From assembly GCA_020726505.1 (NCBI GenBank), contig JAHLEZ010000022.1:124001-188000 (forward strand): a DNA stretch of 64,000 nucleotides. The letters are read 5' to 3'. The notes beneath the pieces were generated by a model. The model was not told the origin of the DNA, ran no database searches, and worked only from the letters and a program-made list of their open reading frames with translations. Positions within the stretch are counted from its first letter, which is position 1. Each line of letters starts with the position of its first letter. Below are positions 35,085-46,726 of this stretch, piece by piece. Source of the stretch: Leptodontidium sp. MPI-SDFR-AT-0119. Its lineage: Eukaryota; Ascomycota; Leotiomycetes; Helotiales; Leptodontidiaceae. The position numbers and the translations under genes are program-made.

Positions 35085-38000
35085 CGCCGCTACACAATTA
35101 ACTTGAATACACTCGTTCCCCCCAAGTGATGCCGTTTCCCCTAGCTATAATATATATTTTAGTTCGCTCTAAAAAGAACGCTGGAAATACTTCCGTAGCT
35201 ACTCCTCGCCTTTAGGCCGGCAATACACTCCGTAGTAAAGCGGCATTACTATGTCAGGGAAGCGGCACTTAGTCTCCTTATACTCTAGATCTATTACTTA
35301 ACAGATATCTTGTGGCTAGTAGTATTACTAATATGCTATATACCGCCCGATCTACTCTTTGTCCTCTCAGTCTCGTGTATAATACGCCTCTTACTTAGCA
35401 CGGATCTACTGGAACCGCCGTGAGCATTTGCCTGGCGTATAGTCGAACTTGTGGCCCTCGATCTAGTAGTAGAGGCATAGCCTTACTATAATCTCGAGGT
35501 CGCTCTTATAACTATTAAGGACTTACTCTTAAATATAATCCTGCCGTAAGACCTCTTTTAGCCTAGTGAATTCTATCTCTATTCTTTGTGGCAAAGTAAA
35601 TATAACGTCGGCGGGTTGTGCTTTAGTACGGGGCTCGTGGTAAACCTGACACCTCTCTTCACCTAGCATATACTACCGCTAATCAAATTAAGTATTTAAG
35701 AACTGGCTTAGAATATTACGGGAATAATATTACTATGTGAGATAGAGCTATATAGCCTCTCGATCCGCGGACAGGTGTCTATTAACTTAAGGCTTCTACT
35801 TGGTATATAAGAGAATAATAGAAGAAGCCTTACTTCTATCCCGCCTAGCTCTCTTAGACTCCTAAGAGAAATTAGTTAGTTTATTAGGCCTATTTACATA
35901 GATCACTTAGTGGACGAAAGGATAATTAAATCTAATCCTAAGAGTAGATGTAGCTATAATCACCGGCTGATCTCTATTACTAAGCCACCTAGAGATAATT
36001 ACAGCTTTCTCCTCTTCGCTTCTAGATCTTGACGTATATAAGGGACACTTAAGAATATCGGCAAGTTGTGTTACTTCCTCCCGAGTCTAGTAGTAGATAA
36101 TGATCTTATCGTAAGAGTGGTTAAAGATCTCTTACTTAGGCTAATATACTTATACTAAGTCAGTAACTCTCTTAACTAAGGCACTTAGTCTAGTCTCTAA
36201 GCTGACTATGTACTTAATATTCGGCCGATTGGTCGATTCCCGGATAACCCTAGGTTTCACTAGCTTATTGTGCTTAATGAACTCTTCTTACATTATAAGA
36301 GGTAGGGTTACTGTCAGCCAGACGGTTTACGTCTTAACTTACTGGACGTACTAGCCTAGTTAGGCTATACATGGCCGGTAATCACTGGCCGTAATAGTAA
36401 GGTGACTCTCATTGATGATAATACGGTCGAGTTTTTACTTATTAACCTATAAATAACAGTATTCAAGAAAGCCTTAAGTACACATTACTTCGGCTAACAC
36501 AATAACTAATAAAGCCCACTACTTACAATCAACCGACTAAACTAAGGGCCGGATGCCTACTTCGTGAAAGCGTCTCAGTATATTACCCCGTAGAGTAACT
36601 ATTAGTAGAACTAGGATAGTGGTCCTAGTATTTGTAATAGTAGTACTAATTATAACAACTATCGTCTTGCTAGAGCCGGTTCTTATCACTAGAACTACTT
36701 ACTCGGCTAAATAAGGTCCTATAATAGTAAGAACGCTATTCTACTAACCGGGAACCTAGAATTACAAGTCCGGTTTGTTATATAACTTCCGTGCCACCGC
36801 CAGTAAGTCAGCCTTAAAATAAGCCCCCCTCTGGCGAAGCTAACCACGCTTAGAAGTATTAAGTATTCGCAGTAATAACGTCTCTAAAGCGCCTCGTGGT
36901 CTCTTCCCCTAGAGAATATAATCGAACCGGAATAACGTACGCTAGCTCTCGGATGCTCGGTAATTCCGATGCAGCAAAGTACTCATAATAAGCGTAATAG
37001 TGCTAATATATATATAATTAAAAGTATAATAGTTGTGATTACTTTATTTAATTAAAGTAATAAGATCTAACTCGTCCTTAATATCCTCCCTAACGCTCTC
37101 CTTAAAGTCGAAGTTCGCCCGTTCCTTAACAGAAAACTTCTCTTTAGTAATCGATACTACAAACTACCACTAGTTAAAAGTGTACAAACAAGGCACCTTT
37201 ACCCGGGTATACGCCTTACATAAACAAGCCGAAAGTGTCTCATTAACTCACACCGTCCTGTCTAATTTCGCCTAAAGGTAAGGAGAGATAAAGGTACTAA
37301 GTTTTTGTTGTCGGAGGAATAGTTACTTTAAAAGTAAAACAAATATAATATATAGAAGTAACAAATCACTAATCGCCTTTGGGATAAAGCGGATATTGTC
37401 CTTATATGCCCTAGACTGTTACTAGCTTTTGTGATACTAAATATAAATCATTAGTAACTTCTCCCAAATAAATAGGTGGCGCTGCCGAGTATTATTGTAC
37501 TATATTACTAAGAGTAACTCGGACGCTCGTAACGGTGGGCCGCCGGGGATATAATATAGTACTAATAACGGCTTTAAGAATTCTTGGGCGTGTGACTCGT
37601 AGATGTCTATAGCCTTAGGACACAAGATTATACTCCTGTCTTTAGCCTTAGTCAAGAATATAGCCTAGAGTTCAGTATTGCCTTAGATCTACCGGAAGAG
37701 AGTGAGCTTAGTACTCTCTAAGAACTCGGCATTACTAGGATAAGAGAGCCACAAGCCTCCAAAATCTTCCAGATCTAAGTCGTCCTTTAGTCGCCACGAT
37801 TCTATAGGAGTTAAGTCTTTTACTTAGAATAAGAGCTTATTATAAAGTAGGGCATGGGCCCGTTAATATTTAGAAGCCACTAAGTTAGAGATCTGCGACA
37901 TCTATAATTCTACCCCGCGATATTCCACTGTCTACCCGTCCAGGGACCACTGAGCTTAGTACTTAACAATTGCAGCCTTTTTAACCTTAAACAAGTACAG

Positions 38001-39480
38001 CCTCTATTGTAGAATATGCCTAAACGGCGTCTTAGCCAGCTATTAAAAGAACTTCTTATAGATCTTAGTAAGGAAGACGGGGATTTAGTCCTCATCGTCT
38101 TACTCCTGAAAACAAGTATAATTAAAGAGCACGAGCTAAGTAGTCCAAGTTAGAGCTAATAAGTGGCTGTTGAAATTCCCCGGCTCCTCCCACAACCCTT
38201 GGCCTTTCCCACGGACTTTCCTACTCAATATAGCGCAGAAACTCAAAACGGGCGATTTGAACGGCACGCTGCTAATAATATAGCAGATTAGGGCTAGGTA
38301 AAGTCGCCGAATAGTATACTTAATAGCTAGCTCCGCCTCTTCTTTATCCTCTAGAGCTAAAGCCTTTATAATCTCGTTTATGGCTTGAATCTACTAGGCG
38401 GTTGGCTAGATGACATCCCCGGGCAGCACTTAGTCTAGCTTAGCCCGCGTAAAATGACCGCCTTCACAATGCACTACGCGATAGTAGTACACTAATAACT
38501 GCTTTATAGTAGTGAAGTAGGTGACTAGGGTCGACGTATTCTTATAATACTGGAACTTATCTGCTTTGCCCGACGTCCTAGTATAGAATTCGTTTAAGAT
38601 ATTAGCCCGCTACTATGTCATTTTCCGGTCTAGTGAAGTGTCGCTACATAACTAGTAGGCGTCTCTCAAGACAGCTTCAGCTATAACTAAGATTCGGACG
38701 AGATTAAGATCTTTAGTATTCTCGCTACTTACATCAAGCTCTTTCTTCAGTAGTAGCTTATATAAGCTCTAGATCTCCTTGTCCTTTAGCGTAATCATAT
38801 AAGATAGAAAGTGCGTTAAATCGTGTAGCTATAGTACCCTCTCCGACCTTAAATCTCTAATATCCTAGACTATAGTTACTTACTTATTAAGATCATATTT
38901 CACATCCTTGTAATCCTGTTTTAATTTCTTAAATAATTCCTTCTTGGGTTGTGTCAAGGGAATAGAATCACTGGCTTAGTTAGACACCCCTTCCTTCTCT
39001 TAATTGTCTGTCACTACAAAGTAATTAATCCTCTTATACCTTATAAAATATGTCTAAAGCTTAACCTCTCTCCACAGTGCAGTTTTTTTATAGACTACAG
39101 CCTTGATTTAATAAACTGAAGGTATATGTTTCTTTATCTCACGGAAATGACGAGTACTATACTAGTACTCTAGCTATAAGCAATAAAAGCCACTATAACA
39201 AGCCAAGTGCTCAATCACTTGACAATGGTCCTCGATTCGAGGCTTATACTCTCTTAGCTCTTCAACTGTCCTCAAATTATAGCTGCTCAAGAGTTAGACT
39301 ATAGTCTTAAGCTCTTCACTAGAGAGTCGGTATAGTGCTACTCGTAAGTGACGCTCTTAGCTTGAGCGCCCAGGAATAATACAGGACTTACAGATATAAC
39401 ACACAACTACTTAGTACACCGGATTATATGAAAACATTATACTCGTACACAAGAGAGTCGAATTTGGGACGGAAATAGTG
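35085..39480 (-). pseudogene. RecQ-type helicase relic with OrsD-like N-terminus, copy A
   Basis: Aligns along its length with copy B (39,770-44,125) at an offset of about 4,690 bp. The N-terminus lies at the right end. Helicase motifs can be followed on the minus strand: a damaged motif II (IIINESHL), motif III (LTVTLPL-like) and the C-terminal RecQ motifs around 35,830-36,100. RIP-type TAG/TAA stops are dense and no long open frame remains. Such RecQ-like genes with zinc-finger N-termini are common repeated, often subtelomeric, fungal genes. A palindrome (TGGTGTTTTA-C-TAAAACACCA, 39,570-39,590) lies beyond its 5' end. Confidence 0.7.
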
Positions 39481-39569
39481 GTTTGGGCAAACTAGTGTCT
39501 TACCGAATAGTGTCTTACCGGAAACCGCCTTAGTCAGCAGCGCTCGGGCCAATCACAGTACCCGAGTTT

Positions 39570-39590
39570 TGGTGTTTTACTAAAACACCA
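39570..39590. repeat. Perfect inverted repeat between the RecQ copies
   Basis: TGGTGTTTTA, one C, then TAAAACACCA: 10-bp arms with a 1-nt centre. The core GTTTTA...TAAAAC matches the half-sites of the palindrome family at 12.8-32.6 kb. It is followed by CCTCACATAAGAGGTAG, which also occurs near 44,292. Confidence 0.8.
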
Positions 39591-39769
39591 CCCTCACATA
39601 AGAGGTAGCATCAGCCCGTGCCTGTACGACATAAAGTAAACTATTATGTACTCTAAATACTACTTTCCTTTAATCGCGTAATATAAACTAGCCTCTATAT
39701 TTTAGCCTTTACATTCTATAATATATAATAAAACTCTATAGTCTTAAGCTTGCCTCAGTTCGGCTAAAG

Positions 39770-42700
39770 TAAGAGCTACTACGCAATTGGCCTGGATACA
39801 CTCGTTCCCCTCAAGTAACGCTATCTCTCTAAGCTAGAGTATATACTCAAGTTCTGTCTAGAACGTCCGCCGGAAGTGCTTCTATAGCCAATTACTACCA
39901 CCCGCCCATTTATATACCCCGTAATAAAGCGGCATAACTATGTCAGGGAATTAATATTCCGCCTTCTTATGCTCTAGATCCGCTGCCCGGCAAATGTCTT
40001 ACAACTAGTAGCAGTTCTAGTAAGCCATATACCGCTGAATCCACTCCTTCTCTTCCCTCTTTTACATTTAGTACGCCTTGTTCTTTATATAAATCTAGTA
40101 GAACCGCCGGAAGTATTTACTTAGCGCGTAATTAAACTTGCGGCCCTAAACTCGATAATAAAAACATATACTTAATATAATCTCGAGATCCCTCTTATAA
40201 CTATCTAATACCTAATCCTTAATATAATCTTGGCGCAAAACCTCTTCTAGCCCAGTAAAATCTATCTTAGTCTCTTTCCCTAGGGTAAACTTCACGTTAA
40301 GAGGCCGGGCTTCGGCATGAGGCTCTCGACAAACCTAATACACTTCTTCGCCCGCTATATACTACTGCCAGTTCAGCTGATTATTTAAAAACTAACTGAG
40401 TACGCCTCAGGAGTAGTATTACTGGGTCAAATATAGCTGCATAGCCTCCCGATCGGGAGAGAGGGACCTATTTGCTTGTGGTTTCTACCCGGAATATAAG
40501 AGGACAATAAAAGAAGCCTTCCCACCGTCTCGGCCTGCTTTACTAGATTCCTAAGAGAAGGCAAATGCTTCGCTAGGCGCATTCACGTGGACTACCTATC
40601 GTACGTGAGGATAGTTAAACCTAATCCCAAAAGCCGACGTGGCTATAATCACGGGCTGGCCTTTGTCAGCAATCCACTGGAAGAGAATGGCAGCCTTTTC
40701 CTCTTTAGACCCTGATTCGGAAGTATATAATAGACACTGTAAAAGGTCAGTAAGTAGAGCCACTTCGTTCCGCGTACGGCAGTAAATAATGATCTTGTCC
40801 TGGGAGTAGTCGAAGATCTCCTGCTTAGGCCAGTATACCTGCACCAGATTGGCAGCTCTCTTAATTAAGGGCCCGGGTCCGGCTTCAAAGCTAACTATAT
40901 ACTTAATATTAGGCCGGTTAGTCGACTCCTGGATAATCTTAGGCTTTACGAGCTTATTGTGCTCGATAAACTCTTCTTGTATTACTAGAGGAAGTGTGGC
41001 TGTCAGCCAGACCGTCTAAGTCCTAATCTGCCGGACATACTAGCCTAGTTAGGCCATACATAGCCGGTAGTTACTAGCTATAATAGTGAGATGGCCCTCA
41101 TTAATGACAATACGGTCTAGCTTCTGCTTATTAACTAGAATGTGACAGTATTCAAGAAAGCCTTAAGTACACGCAGCTTCGGCTAACACAATGACTAACG
41201 AAGCTGACCGTTTGTAATTAACGGACTAAATCAGTGGCCGGATGCCTACTTCGTGAAAGCGTCTCAGTATATCACCCCGTAAAGTAACTATTAGCAAAAC
41301 TAAGATAGTGGTCCCAGCATTTACAATTGTAGCCCTAATTATGACGACTAAAGTCTTACTGGAGCCGGTTCTTATTACTAAAACCACCTGCTCGGCTGGC
41401 TAAGGCCCCATAATGGCAAGCACCTTATTCCGCTGACTTAGAACCCGGAATTGTAAGTCTGGCGCATTGTACAGTTTCCGGGCAACAGCTAGTAGATTAG
41501 CCTCGGAGTACGCACCTCTCTTACGCACCTGACTACGCTTAGAAGCATCAAGCATTCGCAGGGATAGTGTTTCTGAAGTACCCCAGGGCCTCTTTCCTTA
41601 TAGAGTATAGTCGAACCGGAAGAACGTCCGCCAGCTCTCGGATACTTAGTAATTCCGGTGTAATAAAGTACTCATAGTAAGCGTCGTTGTCCTAGTATAC
41701 GTATAATTAAAGGTATAGAAAGTGTAGTTGCTTAGTTTAGCTAGGGCAACTAGATTTAGCTCGTTCTTAATATCCTCCCCTATAATACCCTCGATATTAA
41801 AGTTCGCCCGTTCCTTAACGAAAAACTTCTCCTTAGTAATCGATGCTGCGAACTACCGCTAATTGAACGTATATAGGCGGGGCACCTTAATATAAGTGTA
41901 AGCTTTCGTTAAGCAAGCCGAAAGCGTCTTATTAGCCCACACTATCCTGTCTAGCTTAGCCTAAAGGTATAAAGAAATAAGAGTACCTGGAGTCTATTAT
42001 TAGAGAAACAATTGTCTTAAAGGCAGGACATATATAATATACGAAAGCAGCAGATCCCTAATAGCCTTTAGTAAAAACCGGATATTGTCCTTATACGCGC
42101 CAGACTGTTATTAACCCTTATAGTACTAGGTGTAGATTATTACTAGCTTCTCCTATATTAACAAATAGCGCTATCAAGCATTATTCCGCCACATCACTAA
42201 TAGTAACTTTGATTCTCGCAACAGTGGGCTAAGTAAGATGTGGCATAGTACTAATGCCCGCTTAAGGAACTCTTAAGTATATACTTCGTAAATGTCCATG
42301 GCCTTAGGACACAAGACTATACTTCCATCCTTATCCTTAGTTAAGAACATAGCCTAGAGCTCAGTATTACCCTAGATCCGTCAGAAGAGAGCTAGCTTAG
42401 CACCTTCTAAGAACTTAGAATTACTTAAATAAAAAAGCCACGAGCCTCTAAAATCTTCTAGATCTAGATTATTCTTTAGCCTCTACGATTCTATGGGAGT
42501 TAAGTCCTTAGCTTAGAACATCAGCTCATTATAGAGCAGGGCATAGGCTTATTAATATTTAGAAACTACTAAGTTAAAGATTTACGATATTTGTAATTCC
42601 ACCCCGCGATATTCTATAATCTGTTCGTCTAGGAGCTACCGGGCTTAGTGTTTTATAACTGCAGCCTTTTCGACCTTGAACAAGTACAGCCTCTACTATA

Positions 42701-44125
42701 AAATATAGCCAAATGGCGTCTTAGCTAGCTACTAAAAGAACTTCTTGTAGATCTTAACGAGAAAGATAAGGATTTGATCTTCGTCGTCTTGCTCTTGAAA
42801 ATAAGTATAGTCAAAAAGCACTAGCTAAGTAATCCACGTAAGAGCTAATAAATGGCTATTAAAATTCCCTAGCTTTTCCTATAATCCTCGGCCTTTCCCA
42901 CGGACTTTCTTACTTAATATAGCGCAGAAACTCAAGACGGGCGATTTAAATAGCACGCTGCTAATAATATAGCAGATCAGGGCCAAGTATAGTCGCCGAA
43001 TGGCGTGCTTTAAAGCCAGCTTAGCTTCCTTATCCTTAAGAGCTAATGTATCTATGATCTTACTCATGGCCTAGATCTACTGGGTAGTTAGTTAGATAAC
43101 ATCCTTAAGTAATATCTAGTCTAGCTGAACCCGGGTGAAATGACCGCTTTTATAGTATATTACTTAGTAATAATATATTAATAGCTGTTTTATAGTAGTA
43201 AAGTAGGTAACTAGGGTCGAGGTATTCTTGTAATATCGGAACCCATCTGCTTTGCCCGACGCCCTAGTATAGAATTCATTTAGGATATTGGCCCGCTGTT
43301 ATATTATTTTCTAGTCTAGCGAAGTGTCGCTACATAACCAATAGGCGTTTCTTAAGACAACTTCAGTTGCAACTAAGATTCGGACGAGATTAGGATCCTT
43401 AGCATTCTCGCTACCCGCATTAAGCTCTTTCTTTGGTAGCAGTTTGTACAAGCTTTAGATTTCCTCGTCCTTTAGCGTAATTATGTGGGATAGAAAGTAC
43501 GTCAAATCGTATAGCTATAGCACCCTTTCCGACCTAGAATCTCTAATATCCTAGACTATATTTACTTACTCGTTAAGATTATATTTCACATCTTTATAAT
43601 CCTTCTCTAACTTCTTAAACAATTCCTTCTCGGGCTTAGTCAGTACAGTCGAATAGGCCGGGTCCGACGTCTCTACGCCCTTGACAATAACAAAATAAAT
43701 GACTAGGGCATTATTAGTAAAGTAAGTCTAGAGGAGGCAACTCTCCTAAAGCGGCGTCGACTTATACTTTCTCGCACTTCTCTTGTCATAGCTAAGTATG
43801 TAGTCCCGCATTCGCGGGAGGCGGATCGTGTAGAAGGGATCTTCGAGGGGGTAGAGGAGATAACGAAACCCCGCGTGGATTGGGAGGTACTTAATTGGGG
43901 CAACCGGCTCCTTAGGCCTGTCCCTTTTTAAGGTCTCTAAGTCCCGTAGCGTCAACGCATCGATATATATTAAGTGGGCCTTTAAAGCCGGACCTAGCAG
44001 ACGATGCGGCTCGCCCCGCAAGTATCGCTCGACACTGCTCTAGCTGGGAACTAGGCACGTCTGGCAGCGCCGGCACACGACTACTTAGTGGGTTAGGTTA
44101 TAGACGAGGTCTAGCGACATAGCAA
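39770..44125 (-). pseudogene. RecQ-type helicase relic with OrsD-like N-terminus, copy B
   Basis: Better preserved than copy A. The N-terminal piece (43,746-44,021) reads LPIHAGFRYLLYPLEDPFY and MRDYILSYDKRSARK, which fits an OrsD/DUF3505 zinc finger whose Cys and His have become Tyr. Walker A is RTGSSKT (about 41,365; Gly to Ser), motif II is VINEGH (Asp to Asn, Cys to Gly), and motif III is WLTATLP. The segment 40,596-40,844 is open and reads KIIIYCRTRNEVALLTDLL then PVIIATSAFGIRFNYPHVR. Motif VI is SSKAGRDG (about 40,530). These are RecQ-family helicase motifs; the living protein would unwind DNA 3' to 5'. The substituted catalytic residues and the RIP stops make it inactive. Confidence 0.8.
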
Positions 44126-44780
44126 TAACAAAACCAACTAAACAAAGCCTTCTAGTAGGCGTAGACCAGCAGAAGTATTACCTACCGTTAACCCCTTTTA
44201 GGATATAACCTTTCAGGATGTAAGTCCGTGCCCGCCGGGGGGGCACGGAGCCGCAAGTGGTCCGCGCCCGCCTTTTGGACCGCAAAAGGAGCCTCACATA
44301 AGAGGTAGGTAATCCTCCGATTATAGAGCAGCAGACTAAGTACGTAGCCCATGGGAAAGTACGTAATCTTATATAACTAAGTATTCCGCATTAAGGCAAA
44401 ACGCTCCCTTAAATCCTCCATCCTTACTCTCTTTATAGTTGGAATAACCTACTCCGCCAGTAATACTCTCCTAATATACACTAACCCCGCTAGCACGTAC
44501 GTGAATAAGTATTGTGGTGGGGAAGACTCTGGTAGCTCCTTTGTCACCTGACCGGATAAGCTCTGTCCACATAAAAGAGCTCAACACTTGAAAACAACTC
44601 AACAACCAAGAACGTTTACAGATATTTATCAAATACACTTTTTTCTCCTCCACTCCCTCAAGATTTCATGCTCTTCAGATATGTATTATCTCTAGATTTG
44701 ATCGATCCGCGATTTCCTACACCTAGAATCTCTCCCGTACCTCACTACATGCTACCTCTCTTGTTGTGTGGTTTATTGGG
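44126..44780. other. Intergenic; GC-rich hairpins
   Basis: Holds CCGTGCCC/GGGCACGG (8-bp arms, about 44,226-44,248), a weaker GGTCC/GGACC pair around 44,260-44,281, and the CCTCACATAAGAGGTAG block (about 44,292) shared with 39,593. No gene found. Confidence 0.5.
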
Positions 44781-44789
44781 CTTTTTCCC

Positions 44790-46075
44790 TTCCACAGTAT
44801 ACCGGTCTAAACTGCTTAAACTCTCCGTCGATTCCTAAGATATTAACGAAGTGCTAAAAAGGACTAATAAAAGGATCCTTATTAAGCCGTTGTATCTAAA
44901 AGCTAACTAATACTTAAAGCAGCTCTTCTTTCAAAGCTTCCTCCGATTAATCGTCATCTTGCAGATGCCCTTATAACTGCTCAAGGCTTTTTCTCTGCAC
45001 GCTAGTAAAGCTAAACCCGTGCTTCTCTAGCAGCGTAGCTTTATCCAGCTGTAGGACGTTCAGGCAATAGCAGAGGAACCGTTTCCAGTAAACCAGATAC
45101 CGGTTTATGCTCGTCTTCTCTTGTAAGGGCCTAAATAACCGGCTGTAAGCATCCTAGTAGTAAGGATTAGCTAGCAGTAACCGGGTCATCAGGGGCATCT
45201 TCTTTAGGCCGTTAATGCAGCGGCTGAAGAACAGCCGGTTTATAGCAGCAGCCAGTCTTCGCAACTCGTCGTCTTCCCGGCCCGGCATTCGACTGCAGAT
45301 ATAGATCTTACTAAGGTCTCTCTCCTTAAAGTAAGCAGTTCACCCCGCACGCTTCAGCCAGTTAGTCGTCTCGTGCTTATCCGCTCCGTTAGCTAAGACC
45401 TTCTGCATCTCTTCTTGCTAGCTCCTCTCGTGCGCCTACTGCTCTTTAATATCGTTGATTAATTAGCAGTCTGGTCGGCCCGGCCGGTCTGCTGCTTCTG
45501 CTCCTGCTCTTGCTCCCGCTTCTAGTTCTGATTCAGCCTCGGAAACGGTTATATAAAAGTAATGAACAGCATTACCTAGAACAGTAAAGAAGGTTTGCAG
45601 TTTGACTTTAATCCAGTGCGTCGGGTTAGTCTTACTCAGCTCCTATTAATACTCCTTCTTGTAATACACCTTTAGTATTTTCCGGTTTATTAACAAGAAC
45701 TGACACTCCTGATAATCTTAGTAAGCGAGGCCCTCGTGGACAGAAAGGCTATTAATAGCTGGAATCGGATTTGTTAATCTATAGCAGAAGTTAGCGTTCG
45801 ACGGACGACTGAGTTCTAGCCCAGAATACTAAGCGATAATCGTATTCCGGGTTTTGCAGTCGATATTCGAATGCTGTTTTAATAAATAGCTAAACAGCTT
45901 CGACACTGCGAAGCCGTGAGCCTTACAAATCAGGACCTTGTAAGCTGGGTGATAAACCAGCTAGTTTACTATAATTTTAGCTTCTTCGCTTTTTAAAGGG
46001 AGGGGAGGATGCGGTGATAACTAAGCCGTAACCCTAAAGAATCGACGTCGACGACTTAGGGTAATTTAGCGTAAG
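44790..46075 (-). pseudogene. OrsD/DUF3505-like zinc-finger gene relic
   Basis: The minus frame reads LVYHPAYKVLICKAHGFAVS, LLKQHSNIDCKTRNTII, then a second finger region (LSVHEGLAY, YQECQFLLINRK) and NPTHWIKVKLQTFFTVLG. This is the Cys-His arrangement and the trailing WxxVxxQxFF seen in OrsD/DUF3505 proteins. An Ala/Glu-rich linker and ETTNWLKRAG, DLSKIYICSRMPGREDDEL follow to about 44,800. Stops are TAA/TAG of RIP type. It resembles the N-terminal half of the RecQ genes beside it but lacks the helicase, so it is either a truncated third copy or an independent OrsD gene. Confidence 0.6.
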
Positions 46076-46114
46076 GATTCTCTTATATAACACTGCTCGA
46101 ATCACTCTGAAATT

Positions 46115-46480
46115 TTGCATGAAGCTGTAAAAGGCGTCCGCGGAGGGACGGCCAGCTTTTTAGGACTCAATAGCTACGGGAAGGGGGGAAATAAGGTCTC
46201 ACCCGTCTCAGCGGTATTCGGGGCGCGGTATCTGGGACCCCTGTTCTGGCCCCCAACGTCATTTCGCCTGGGCAGAATCCCCTCACCGCCCGGTATTTGG
46301 CGCCAGATACCGCTGGCCTCGCGGTTAGGCCGTAACCCGTCCCCGAGGGAGTAAGCCGGGACCCGAAGGGAGCGCAGCGGACCGACCCGGCGACGGACGG
46401 AGTGGGCAACCCTATACCTAATCCCGTGACCCGACACCCGCGACCCGTTCCCGCGACCCTAACGATGTCGACGACCTTAT
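46115..46480. other. GC-rich island with 11-bp inverted repeat
   Basis: Sharp GC-rich patch between RIP-damaged DNA and the cell-death locus. GCGGTATCTGG (46,225-46,235) and CCAGATACCGC (46,303-46,313) form an inverted repeat. Open frames exist on both strands with biased composition; none looks like a gene. Possibly a small transposable element. Confidence 0.45.
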
Positions 46481-46726
46481 TAAGCCCGAAGTCCTTAATC
46501 AATGGCTTGAACGAGTTTCTGTGCTGCTCGATAACCTCTTGGACCTTTTTAGTTCTCCGAATATACGCTTAAAGACTAGTAAATACAGTATGTGTGCATC
46601 AGCTATCGCCATTTCCATCGCTTACTCGATCGGGTATTTTCCGCATGCACTAGGCTATACCGTTTTGCCACCTTTAGATCTTACCCCAAAATACACACCT
46701 GTATCTCGACTTCCAAGATACAGATT

